From Stigmatella ashevillena (lineage in GTDB: Bacteria; Myxococcota; Myxococcia; Myxococcales; Myxococcaceae), in assembly GCF_028368975.1 (NCBI RefSeq), contig NZ_JAQNDM010000002.1, forward strand, positions 1,488,001 through 1,552,000: a stretch of 64,000 nucleotides of DNA, written 5' to 3'. Positions within the stretch are counted from its first letter, which is position 1. Every line of letters begins with the position of its first letter. Of the stretch, positions 44,401-52,262 are shown in pieces. The notes beneath the pieces were generated by a model. It had not been told where the DNA came from. It did not search any database and worked only from the letters and a program-made list of their open reading frames with translations. A program made the translations under genes and the position numbers.

Positions 44401-47400
44401 GGAGCACGTCGAGGTGTGCACGGTAGCGGTGCCCCACTGCGGAAAGATGCGCTTCGAGGTGCTGACGCGAGGAACGGCGGGAACATGGGTTTGCCATGCC
44501 CGCGCCGAGCTGGCACATGCGACGAACGAAGCCTTGGAAACCGGCGCAGAGAGAGAGGACCTGGCGGCGGTGCATGGTGCCGATGGACATGACGCCGGAT
44601 CGCTGTATCGCAGGCTTCGCACGCTGGGCCTGAACTACGGTCCCGCATTCAACGGCCTTTCCCGCCTCGTGGCCGGAACCCTCCCCGCCCAGAGCAGATG
44701 GGGACAGGTTTCGATTCCAGAGGCGGCCCGCCTCCGGCAAGGACGGGTCTGGCTGCATCCTGCCCTGCTGGACTCCTGCCTGCATGCGCTGGCCACCCTG
44801 GTGCTCGAGGAGGCGGGCGGAGAGAGCGAGGACTCACCGTGGTTACCCACCTCCGTGGCACGGATCCAGCTCTCGGGGGACCCCAGCAAGATCCGGTGGT
44901 GCCGCGCCTGGATCGACGCATCCAAGGACGGCGCCATCACCGGCCGCCTTCATCTCTTGGACCCAGCGGGCATCCGGGTAGGCGTGCTGGAGGGAATCCA
45001 GCTGATCCGCATGAAGCCACAACAACCCGTTGAGGCGCTGCGCGACCGTCTGTTTCAGACCGCTTGGGAGGAGGTCCCTCTGCCGCGAGCCGAGCGCACT
45101 TCGCCACCCGGCCGCTGGCTTGTCCTCGCCGAGGACGGGGGCGAGCACTTCGCCAAGGGGCTGATCGAAGCGCTGGCGGTGCATGGGGCACAGGGAGCGC
45201 TTCTTTCTGGGAACGAAGCAGGGCTGGCCGCGAGCATCACCCAGCATCTCTCAGCGGCTGGAGCCAGCGCCCCCTATCAAGGGCTGGTCTTCTGCGCCCC
45301 CCTCCCTTCCAAGGGAAACGCGCCTCCCCTGATCGACCCTCTTGAGGGTCTGGAGCGAATCTCCCAGGTGGCGGGGTTGGTGCGTGCCCATGCCGAGGGA
45401 CACACCCTTCCCCGCTTGTGGCTCATCACCCATGGCGCGCGGCCTGTCCTGCCGGAGGATCCCGTCCGACCCGATCAGGCAGCCCTGCAAGGGTTGGCCC
45501 GCATCCTGAACTATGAGCACCCCGAGTTGCGAACCACGCTCATCGACGCTGATCCCAGCGCCGGGCCCTGGCAGCTCGCCGAGGAACTCCTGGCGGGCAG
45601 AAGCGAGGACGAAGTGGCTTGGCGCGGGGGTGTGCGCCGTGTGGCGCGGCTGGTGAGCAGTCCCTTGCGGCACGACGAGCGCCTCCAGCCGCAGCCCATC
45701 GCCCTGCGCTACGGCCGCGATGGCTTCCTCCTGGAGGACGACGGCTCGGGCACGATGGAGGGGCTGCGCTTCGTGGCACGGGAACGGCAGCCGCCCCGGA
45801 AGGACGAAGTCGAGGTGCAGGTCCGGGTGGCCTCTTTGAACTTCCGCGATGTCATGATCGCGCTGGGCATTCTTCCCTCCGATGATCGCGCCCGCCTGTC
45901 GCTGGGTGCCGATTGCGCGGGGGTGGTGACCGCCGTGGGGAGTGGCGTCCAGCACCTGCGGCCGGGCGACCGGGTCATGGCCATGGCGGGAGGAGAACAA
46001 GGGACGTTCTCCTCGTTCTGCCTGCTGCCCGCCCACTGTGCGGTAAGGCTTCCCGAGGGGCTGACGCTGGAGGACGCGGCCACCCTTCCGGCCACCTATG
46101 CCACCGCGTGGTACGGCCTTCGCCGACTGGCACGGCTGGCACCCGGCGAAAGCGTGCTCATCCACTCCGCGGCAGGTGGGGTGGGTCTCGCGGCGCTCGC
46201 CATCGCCCGGGCACGGGGGGCCCGGATCCTGGCCACCGCAGGCGATGAGAACAAGCGCACCCACCTCCGGGAGATGGGGATCGAGCATGTCATGGACTCC
46301 CGGAGCCTGGACTTCGCCGCCGAGGTGCGCCAGCTCACGGCGGGCCGGGGGGTGGATGTCATCCTCAACTCACTGGCAGGAGATGCCCTGCGGGCGGGAC
46401 TCGAGATTCTCGCCCCCAATGGGCGGTTCATCGAGATCGGCAAGAGAGATCTCTACGGAAACAGCAAGGTCGGACTCCGTGTCTTCCGGCACGGAATCAC
46501 CTTCAGCAGCATCGATATGAAGCTCCTGGAGCCGAAGATCATGCAGGAGATGCTCCGGGAGGTTCTGGACGAGGTCTCCTCCGGGCGGCTCCCCCCCTTG
46601 CCGTACCGGCTCTTTCCCTTCACCCAGGCCTCGGAAGCCTTCCGGATCATGGCGAGCGGCAAGCACATCGGCCGCCTGATGTTCACCTTGCCCGAAAGAG
46701 GGGAACATCCGGTTCAACCCACTCCAGGCAGTTCCCGAGCCGTGAGGGCGGGGGGCTCCTATGTGATTGCGGGCGGGCTGAGGGGCCTCGGCCTGGAAAC
46801 CGCCCGGTGGCTCGTGTCCCACAAGGCAGGACGCGTGGTGCTCAATGGGCGCTCCGCGCCTTCCGGGGAGACCCTGGCCATCGTCGAGCAGCTGCGCTCC
46901 CAAGGAACGGAGATCGACGTGGTGCTCGGGGATATCTCACTCCCTGGCACCGCCCAGCGGCTCGTCGCCGCGGCCTGCGCAGGAGGGCAGGCCCTGCGAG
47001 GAGTGATTCATGCAGCCGTCGTCCTGGATGACGCTCCCGTGGCCCATCTCGACCCTGACCGGATCAACCGTGTCTGGCAGCCCAAGGTCGCCGGCGCGTG
47101 GAACCTGCACCAGGCCACGCTCGGACATGACCTGGACTGGTGGGTGGCCTTCTCCTCTCAGACTTCATTGGTAGGCAACGCCGGGCAGGGCAACTACGCG
47201 GCCGCCAACTCCTGGCTGGATGCGTTCGCGGCCTGGCGGCGCCGACAAGGACTCCCCGCGTTGGCCATCAATTGGGGCGCCTGGGGCGAAGCCGGGCGTG
47301 CACAAGACTTCAAGGCGCGAGGCTTCACCACGATCGGCACCCGAGAGGGAATGACGGCCCTGGAAGCGCTTCTGATTCACAACCGGACCTCCACGGGCAT

Positions 47401-47830
47401 GTTCGCCTTCGAGCCCCACATGTGGTTCCGCTCCTTCCCACAGGCGGCGGCTTCGCCCTTTTTCGCCCGGCTTCTCGACAAGATGCCCCAAGAGGCCCAC
47501 GCCCTGGAGACGGAGGACACGGCTCCGCTGGAGGCCATCTGGGCCGCCCCCCCGGGACTGCGGCGCCAGCATCTCCTCCAGTCCCACCTGGTCACGCAAC
47601 TGGGAGTCGTCACGGGACTTCAAGCAGCCACGATTTCGCCCGATATCGCCTTCACCCTTCAGGGATTGGACTCCCTCATGGCCGTCCAATTGCGAAACCT
47701 CGTCCGTGCCTCACTGGGCGTTGAGCTGCCAATCAACGCCGTGTGGACCCATCCAACGCCCGCGAAGCTCGCCACGTATCTCGATGGAATGCTCGGCCAG
47801 GACACCCAGAATCCGGGAGGCCAGTCATGA
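41423..47830 (+). CDS. type I polyketide synthase, one fully reducing module KS-AT-DH-ER-KR-ACP
   Basis: 2135 residues from ATG 41423 (AGGGGGG upstream). Domain order by approximate residue: KS 30-455 with C195 (EAACASS, a variant of TACSS), ETHGTGT and NVGH; AT 540-860 with S642 (GHSVGE) and VAAHS at the specificity site, which fits neither the malonyl (HAFH) nor the methylmalonyl (YASH) code cleanly; DH 910-1190 with H947 and D1117, but HRVRDVPVLP has Asp for the Gly of HxxxGxxxxP; a structural KR half 1215-1420; ER 1435-1755 (HSAAGGVGLAAL); KR 1765-1980 with Y1925 and an LDD motif (B-type); ACP with S2084 (GLDSL). The layout is that of mycocerosic-acid-synthase-like iterative PKSs. No thioesterase domain; the next gene is a type II thioesterase. 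Confidence 0.93.
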   Translation: MSSGTDQSAVLTASVSQESALERRQEPIAVVGASCRLPGGLDSSQSLWRCLIEGQDVVQGGDPGNRWDNYFLPVPSGTEDSRLLRVGGYLKNIAEFDPAFFGIAPKEAACIDPQHRLLLEVTWEALENAGIPPRQLDGSQTGVFTGLSQTSYRDLIDPGENDIYHATGIVLSGASGRISYVLGTRGPSVTVEAACASSLVSIHLACQSLLTGESALALAGGVNINLDWRTTIGFTRAGMLSPQGRCHAFDSRADGFVRSEGSGMVVLKRLSDAERDGDRILAIVRGSAVNHVGHSQGLMMPSAIAQKQVLRTALTRAGVEPGQVGLVETHGTGTPVGDPIEFEAVASLYGTGPGRCALGAVKTNVGHTESASGVIGFIKTVMALQEGVIPPNLHFQRWNPQISAQGTRLFVPIRVEPWPVRGESRFAAVSAFGVTGSNAHLVLEQAHRPTPSPRVPTPPQRQAQERVFTLSAGSPAALRGSAARIASWLASDGMDSPLGDIAHTLAVRRSHALHRAAVLARSREELAAGLHALAEGTPGRHAVTGRVEAASQPVWVFSGYGSQWEGMGRTLLDQEPEFTRVINALEPIAAREAGISLRQLITSALPMNRMDVVQPLLYALQVALAATWHSHGVRPSAVVGHSVGEVAAAAAAGMLTLEQGMAVTCIRSRLLQRMAGGAMAVVGLSEEQVAEDLAREGRAGVSVAVVASPTSTVISGDVQGVKHLLDHWAARGHFVSPVAVQVAAHSPQVEPVLGELALALAELRPSPPQVPFYSTALDSPRAEAVCDARYWVTNLRSPVRFSRAIEALLTDGHELFVEISPHALLTASIEETATAMGRGARVLPTLLRERPERTSFLTHLAALHCAGGRVDWSTMYPAGALANIPATVWERRPYWPQKPTTPVLPRSSAHPLLGIQIQVPDQDTEEGVRYVWKGDVGTLPNPWLGDHRVRDVPVLPGAAYIEMAIAAACEVFHCAPDQVRVTNVELQQLLLLTEHVEVCTVAVPHCGKMRFEVLTRGTAGTWVCHARAELAHATNEALETGAEREDLAAVHGADGHDAGSLYRRLRTLGLNYGPAFNGLSRLVAGTLPAQSRWGQVSIPEAARLRQGRVWLHPALLDSCLHALATLVLEEAGGESEDSPWLPTSVARIQLSGDPSKIRWCRAWIDASKDGAITGRLHLLDPAGIRVGVLEGIQLIRMKPQQPVEALRDRLFQTAWEEVPLPRAERTSPPGRWLVLAEDGGEHFAKGLIEALAVHGAQGALLSGNEAGLAASITQHLSAAGASAPYQGLVFCAPLPSKGNAPPLIDPLEGLERISQVAGLVRAHAEGHTLPRLWLITHGARPVLPEDPVRPDQAALQGLARILNYEHPELRTTLIDADPSAGPWQLAEELLAGRSEDEVAWRGGVRRVARLVSSPLRHDERLQPQPIALRYGRDGFLLEDDGSGTMEGLRFVARERQPPRKDEVEVQVRVASLNFRDVMIALGILPSDDRARLSLGADCAGVVTAVGSGVQHLRPGDRVMAMAGGEQGTFSSFCLLPAHCAVRLPEGLTLEDAATLPATYATAWYGLRRLARLAPGESVLIHSAAGGVGLAALAIARARGARILATAGDENKRTHLREMGIEHVMDSRSLDFAAEVRQLTAGRGVDVILNSLAGDALRAGLEILAPNGRFIEIGKRDLYGNSKVGLRVFRHGITFSSIDMKLLEPKIMQEMLREVLDEVSSGRLPPLPYRLFPFTQASEAFRIMASGKHIGRLMFTLPERGEHPVQPTPGSSRAVRAGGSYVIAGGLRGLGLETARWLVSHKAGRVVLNGRSAPSGETLAIVEQLRSQGTEIDVVLGDISLPGTAQRLVAAACAGGQALRGVIHAAVVLDDAPVAHLDPDRINRVWQPKVAGAWNLHQATLGHDLDWWVAFSSQTSLVGNAGQGNYAAANSWLDAFAAWRRRQGLPALAINWGAWGEAGRAQDFKARGFTTIGTREGMTALEALLIHNRTSTGMFAFEPHMWFRSFPQAAASPFFARLLDKMPQEAHALETEDTAPLEAIWAAPPGLRRQHLLQSHLVTQLGVVTGLQAATISPDIAFTLQGLDSLMAVQLRNLVRASLGVELPINAVWTHPTPAKLATYLDGMLGQDTQNPGGQS

Positions 47831-48681
47831 GCGGACGTCCCCTTCCCAGGATGGGAGCCGGCTCATGGCTGGTCAACCTCCACCCTCGGCCTTGCGCTGG
47901 CATGCGCCTGTATTGTTTCCCCTATTCCGGCGCGGGGGCCTCGACCTATCTCGGATGGGGGCGGAGGGTGGCGTCCTTCGTCGATCTCTACGCCATCAAT
48001 CTACCGGGGCGGGAACACCGCTCCGACGAGACGCCCATCATCGACCAGGACACCCTGGTGGACCAGCTCGCAGAGGCCATCACCACTCAGGGGGACTCGC
48101 GTCCCTTCGCCTTCTTCGGGCACAGCATGGGCGCGTTGCTCGCATTCGAGACCGCCCGCCGTCTGCGCAAGCAACAGCGGGCCATGCCCTGCCTGCTCGC
48201 GGTGTCCTCCGTGGCAGCCCCGCAGCTGGACTTCATGGCCCAACACACCTCGCAGCTCCTGGCCAAGGATCCCGCGCGCCTGCTTCGCCATTTCTGTGCG
48301 GTTCCGCCCGAGATGCTCGCGGACCCTGGCGTGGCGGCAGCCGCCCTTCCCCCCTTGCTCGCCGACATCCTCCTGCTGCTCCGGCACCGCTACGTCCCGG
48401 AGGCTCCCTTGGACATTCCCCTGTTGATCTGCGGCTCTGATAAAGATCCCATGGTGCCCCTGGATCGACTGTCTGCGTGGAAAGACCAGACGGCGCGCGA
48501 GTCCAGCCTGTACCTCTACCCCGGCGGCCACTTCTACTTGAACGAGCTGCTGCCAGAGCTCATCTCGGATCTGAACGCGGAGTTCGCTGCGGCCTACCAA
48601 GCCGTGAGTGAGCCGGGTGCGCAAGCGAGGAACACCGACAGCCCCCCCCTCCCGGCCTTCGCTCTCCCCAGCGGGGTGTGA
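47827..48681 (+). CDS. type II thioesterase (GrsT/RifR family)
   Basis: 284 residues from ATG 47827, overlapping the PKS stop by 4 bp. The alpha/beta-hydrolase motifs of editing thioesterases are present: LYCFPYSGAGAS, DLYAINLPGREHR, nucleophile S100 (FFGHSMGALLAF), acidic residue near ICGSDKDPMV and His in YPGGHFYLN. It removes misprimed or stalled acyl groups from the ACP; as the only thioesterase here it may also release the product. The Ala/Ser/Pro-rich last 30 residues look like a tail. The transcript likely ends at the strong hairpin straddling the gene's end. Confidence 0.93.
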   Translation: MSGRPLPRMGAGSWLVNLHPRPCAGMRLYCFPYSGAGASTYLGWGRRVASFVDLYAINLPGREHRSDETPIIDQDTLVDQLAEAITTQGDSRPFAFFGHSMGALLAFETARRLRKQQRAMPCLLAVSSVAAPQLDFMAQHTSQLLAKDPARLLRHFCAVPPEMLADPGVAAAALPPLLADILLLLRHRYVPEAPLDIPLLICGSDKDPMVPLDRLSAWKDQTARESSLYLYPGGHFYLNELLPELISDLNAEFAAAYQAVSEPGAQARNTDSPPLPAFALPSGV

Positions 48682-48693
48682 CCGAAGGCCGGG
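48651..48693. terminator. strong bidirectional hairpin between thioesterase and GH16 genes
   Basis: CCCGGCCTTCG (48651-48661) pairs perfectly over 11 bp with CGAAGGCCGGG (48683-48693), and a small CCCC/GGGG hairpin sits in the loop. Placed between convergent genes it can end transcripts from both sides; no long T tract. Confidence 0.65.
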
Positions 48694-48704
48694 CACGGGT
48701 TGGC

Positions 48705-51188
48705 TCACTTCAAGTCGAGATAATCCACCGAGAAGATGGATCCTTCTGGGTGGGCCACACCGGTGAGACACAGGGTCCCGGTCCCGCTCGCGGAGATCGC
48801 CGTGGAGATGTCTGTCAGGTGCGGGGTGCTCCATCCCCCCGTCGCCGCGCACAGGGCCAGCGTGCCCATCACGGTGCCGTTGAACTCCAACTGGGCCTGG
48901 CCATGGGGATGGGGGGCGCCCACATGGGCTGTCGCGGTCTTGAGGCCCGACAGGTTCACGTTGCTCCAACAGAGCGAGTCTCCACCTTCGAAGGCGACGA
49001 CCTTGCCACCGCTGTCACCGCCCGGCTCGGCCTCACAGCAGTCCAGTGAGGTGGCGTTCTCGGCCTCCAGGCGCACCGGGATTGCCTCTCCCGTGCCTGC
49101 ATCTGGAGTTCCCGCGTCTGGAGTTCCCGCGTCCGGAGTTCCCGCGTCTGGGATGCCCGCATCCGGGGTACCGCCATCCGGTCCCCCGCTGTCGCCCGGG
49201 GCCGCGCACTGCCCCCAACTGGCGCAGACCATTCCCTGGCCGCAGGTGCCGCAGGTGCCGCCACAGCCGTCATCCCCACACAGCTTGCCGGTGCACTCCG
49301 GCTGGCAGGCGTTGGCCACCGTGCCGAGATACATGTTATCGATGTAGAACTGCTTGCCGGTGTAATTGACCGCACCGCCGTTGCCCAGATCGATCTCGAA
49401 CTTGTACGTGTTCGTGGACGCGAGGGTGAAGTCTGGAGGGGTGCACGACGTCCACGTGGTGCCCACGTCACAGGTGAAGGACGCTGCGACGGTCCAAGGG
49501 GCCTGCGCCTCGACGATCTTGATGGGCACGGGGATCGCCTCACTCGCCTTCAGGTCGACCTTCCACTTGTAAGTGGTGCCGCCCTGCAGCGGGAAGCCTT
49601 CCTGCCGCACCTGGACGCTGTAGCTCTGCCAGCCGCCGTTGTCGACGCGCACCCACTGCACATAGCCGTGCTCTCCGCCCTCGTTGCGGATGTCGGAGAG
49701 ACCCTGGCCGCCCTCGAAGAACAGATCGCTGCGGTGATAGGTGTAGTCCTCGTTGAAGCCGCAATTGCGGATGATGTTGTCTGCCGGGCCCGTCCCGTCT
49801 CCATTCTGGCAAGCAGCCCGAGGGGCCTGCGCATAACCCGAGTCGCGGTGGTACCAACGAACGTAGTCCACCTCGAGCTTCGCCTTGTCACCATGCGCGG
49901 CCCAATCGATGTTGAGGCACGAGCCCGGGGTCTCCTGGCACTTGCCGCTCACGCACGCCGCGTTGTTGGCACATTGCGCGCTGGAGGTGCACGTGCGGCC
50001 ATTCCATCCCAGACAGCCCAGCTCGCCCCCCACCGCGTTGTTGAGGATGAGGAACATGGGCTGGCGGAACTCCGTCGCGTCGTCGCCGATGCTGAAGGTC
50101 CCCACGGGTGCCCCCCCATTCTGGGGCAAGTTGTCGATGTAGATCTTGAACCCGTTCTCATCCCAGAGAAAACCCCAGGTGTGCCACTGGTGGTAGTCGA
50201 TGGTCTGCCCCTCCCACGTCGCCCGGGCGCCTCCCACGGTGTCATCGCACTTGGCATCTCCGTTGTTGGGCCAGGAGCTGCAAGCATTCGGCTGCCATCC
50301 GCCAGGGCTGGCCGCCAGCTCCCCCGGTTCCGGGGTCTCACGCCACAGCGTGTTGAGCCCCATCGCCTCGTTCAAGGGATAAAGGAGCGGGTTCTCCTTG
50401 ATTTGGGAATACTCCATGATGTCGATCTCGCCATTCATGGGCCAGCCCACGGAGTCCTCCCTACCACCCTGGGTGATGGCGTTGTTCGCGCCAAGCAGCC
50501 AGATGGCGGGCCACATCCCATTCGGCGGCGTCGTGCCTGCCGGCAACTCGGCGAATGGCATCCGCGCCCGGAACTCGATGTAGCCGTACCGGAACTCCAC
50601 CTTTTCATCGCTGGTGATACGGCCCGAGGTGTATTTCGTGCCATTGACGGGCGCGTTTGCGAGGCCGTTGAAGGGCGCGCACTCATCGTGATCCCAGACG
50701 CCGTTCTGGTTCTGGTCATTCAGGCAGTAGCCATTGGAGCAGGTGCCGTTGGCGCCACATTGGCTGGTGGCGGCGCATTGCTGCCAGACGACACAGTCCA
50801 GAGGCTCCTGCCGCGCGAGCAACGTGAGCTTGCCGTTCTCGACACAGTAGTTCCAATTCGTGGGGTTGTCCGCACACTCCCGGTTCGAGTACGCCTGAAG
50901 CTCGTAGTTGACCCCCAGGTTCTCCTTCTTCCAGAAGTTCGCGTTGAGGCGCGACTTCGGCTGCCCTCCGTTCAGCGCGCCCCCGAAGTCATCTCCCCAG
51001 GTCAGCGTGTAGGGCTGTCCCGCAACGTTGATTTTCGAGGCGTCAGACGACTCGAGCGTGGCCTCCTGGCAGACCGCTGGCACCGGAGCGGGGTCCTTCT
51101 TCGAGGAGCAGCCCACCAGTCCCAACCCGAGCGCCCATATGCCGCAGCGCATCAAGGCTTGTGTCCATGCCTTCCCGCTTCGCCTCAT
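48705..51188 (-). CDS. GH16 beta-glucanase lipoprotein with carbohydrate-binding modules
   Basis: 827 residues. Lipoprotein signal with LGLGLVGCSS. The GH16 domain (~50-450) carries the catalytic EIDIMEY (nucleophile and acid/base of ExDxxE type) and family elements WPAIWLLG and WDENGFKIYIDN; it is interrupted by two Cys-rich inserts (~130-165 and ~395-430) resembling EGF-like or myxobacterial Cys modules. Then come a CBM4/9-like domain (~475-630), a CGDDGCGGTCGTC motif, a PDAGT linker and a C-terminal CBM6/35-like domain. It probably degrades beta-1,3-glucan or laminarin of fungal or algal prey at the cell surface. Monocistronic. Confidence 0.9.
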   Translation of the reverse strand: MRRSGKAWTQALMRCGIWALGLGLVGCSSKKDPAPVPAVCQEATLESSDASKINVAGQPYTLTWGDDFGGALNGGQPKSRLNANFWKKENLGVNYELQAYSNRECADNPTNWNYCVENGKLTLLARQEPLDCVVWQQCAATSQCGANGTCSNGYCLNDQNQNGVWDHDECAPFNGLANAPVNGTKYTSGRITSDEKVEFRYGYIEFRARMPFAELPAGTTPPNGMWPAIWLLGANNAITQGGREDSVGWPMNGEIDIMEYSQIKENPLLYPLNEAMGLNTLWRETPEPGELAASPGGWQPNACSSWPNNGDAKCDDTVGGARATWEGQTIDYHQWHTWGFLWDENGFKIYIDNLPQNGGAPVGTFSIGDDATEFRQPMFLILNNAVGGELGCLGWNGRTCTSSAQCANNAACVSGKCQETPGSCLNIDWAAHGDKAKLEVDYVRWYHRDSGYAQAPRAACQNGDGTGPADNIIRNCGFNEDYTYHRSDLFFEGGQGLSDIRNEGGEHGYVQWVRVDNGGWQSYSVQVRQEGFPLQGGTTYKWKVDLKASEAIPVPIKIVEAQAPWTVAASFTCDVGTTWTSCTPPDFTLASTNTYKFEIDLGNGGAVNYTGKQFYIDNMYLGTVANACQPECTGKLCGDDGCGGTCGTCGQGMVCASWGQCAAPGDSGGPDGGTPDAGIPDAGTPDAGTPDAGTPDAGTGEAIPVRLEAENATSLDCCEAEPGGDSGGKVVAFEGGDSLCWSNVNLSGLKTATAHVGAPHPHGQAQLEFNGTVMGTLALCAATGGWSTPHLTDISTAISASGTGTLCLTGVAHPEGSIFSVDYLDLK
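49092..49181 (-). repeat. PDAGT linker repeats
   Basis: About six near-identical 15-bp units encode PDAGT/PDAGI/PDGGT between the CGTCGQG motif and the last carbohydrate-binding module. A flexible linker typical of myxobacterial secreted proteins; edges approximate. Confidence 0.8.
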
Positions 51189-51264
51189 TTCACGACACCT
51201 TTCTTTACCCGGACGTCACAACACGGCAGGAATATCGTGAAACAGGTGTATCACTCCACCCTCT

Positions 51265-52254
51265 TCAGGGGGACAAGGCTTTCACCTGAAGCTGCTTCGA
51301 GGCGAGGAACTCCGGGTTGAAGAGCTTCGAGGCATAGCGGCTGCCGTGGTCACACAGAAACGTGACGATGCGCAGCCCCTGGGCCGGGTGCTGCCGGGCA
51401 ATCTCATAGGCCGCGCGCACGTTGATGGCCGAGGAGGTGCCCACCACCAGCGCGTCCTCACGCGCCAGATGGAAGAGCATGTCCAGCATCTCCTGGTCAG
51501 AGAGACGCAGGGCGTCGTCCACCCGTGCGCCGCGGAAGTTCGCCGTGAGTCGCATGATGCCAATGCCCTCGGTGATGGAGTTGCCCGAGCCCTCCAGCTT
51601 TCCCTCGCGGACCCAGCAATAGAGGCCCGAGCCCTGGGGATCCACCAACACCACCTTCAGCGCGGGGTTCTTCTCCTTGAGGTACCGACTGACGCCCGAG
51701 AGGGTCCCACCGCTTCCCACGGCGCTCACCAGCACATCCACACGGCCTTCACACTGCTCCCAGATTTCGGGGCCCGTTGTCTCGTAATGGATGTCTCCGT
51801 TGGCTGTGTTCTCGAATTGATCCAGACACACCCAGCCATGCTCCTTCGCCAGCGCGTGGGCGCGGTGGTAGAAGTGCGCGGGATTGGAGAAGGGCACCAC
51901 GGGGACCTTGCGGACCTCTACCCCCATGGCATCGAGATACTCATATTTCTCGCGCGCCAGGTTATCGGGCATGGTGACGACGACGCGGTAGCCCCGCTCG
52001 CGTCCCAGCAAGCCCAAGCCGATGCCGGTGTTGCCAGCGGTTCCCTCGACCAGGGTGGCGCCGGGGGAGAGCCGGCCCTCGACCTCCGCCCGGTGAATCA
52101 TCCCCTTGGCGGCGCGATCCTTGATGCTGCCACCCGGGTTCATGAACTCCGCTTTGCCGAGGATGTCACAGCCGGTCAGGCGCGAGAGCGAGCCGATGCG
52201 CAGCAGAGGGGTGTTGCCAACCGAATCCCAGAGGGAGCCGACGCGAGGAGCCAT
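51265..52254 (-). CDS. PLP-dependent cysteine synthase A-type enzyme
   Basis: 329 residues. The PLP Lys is in NPGGSIKDRAA, the substrate loop is EGTAGNTGIGLG and the phosphate-binding loop is VGSGGTLSGVSRYL, all typical of O-acetylserine sulfhydrylase/cystathionine beta-synthase catalytic domains. It uses TAGNTG rather than the TSGNTG of E. coli CysK, and SIKDR is shared by both, so cysteine synthase is favoured but the donor is not certain. AGGAAG precedes the ATG. It begins 8 bp after the amidohydrolase stop on the same strand, so the two are probably co-transcribed. Confidence 0.88.
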   Translation of the reverse strand: MAPRVGSLWDSVGNTPLLRIGSLSRLTGCDILGKAEFMNPGGSIKDRAAKGMIHRAEVEGRLSPGATLVEGTAGNTGIGLGLLGRERGYRVVVTMPDNLAREKYEYLDAMGVEVRKVPVVPFSNPAHFYHRAHALAKEHGWVCLDQFENTANGDIHYETTGPEIWEQCEGRVDVLVSAVGSGGTLSGVSRYLKEKNPALKVVLVDPQGSGLYCWVREGKLEGSGNSITEGIGIMRLTANFRGARVDDALRLSDQEMLDMLFHLAREDALVVGTSSAINVRAAYEIARQHPAQGLRIVTFLCDHGSRYASKLFNPEFLASKQLQVKALSP

Positions 52255-52262
52255 GCGTCTTC

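Noticed and set aside
45251-46288. Antisense open frame opposite the PKS structural region
   Set aside because: The sense strand encodes an uninterrupted module. The antisense frame starts and stops without regulatory signals.
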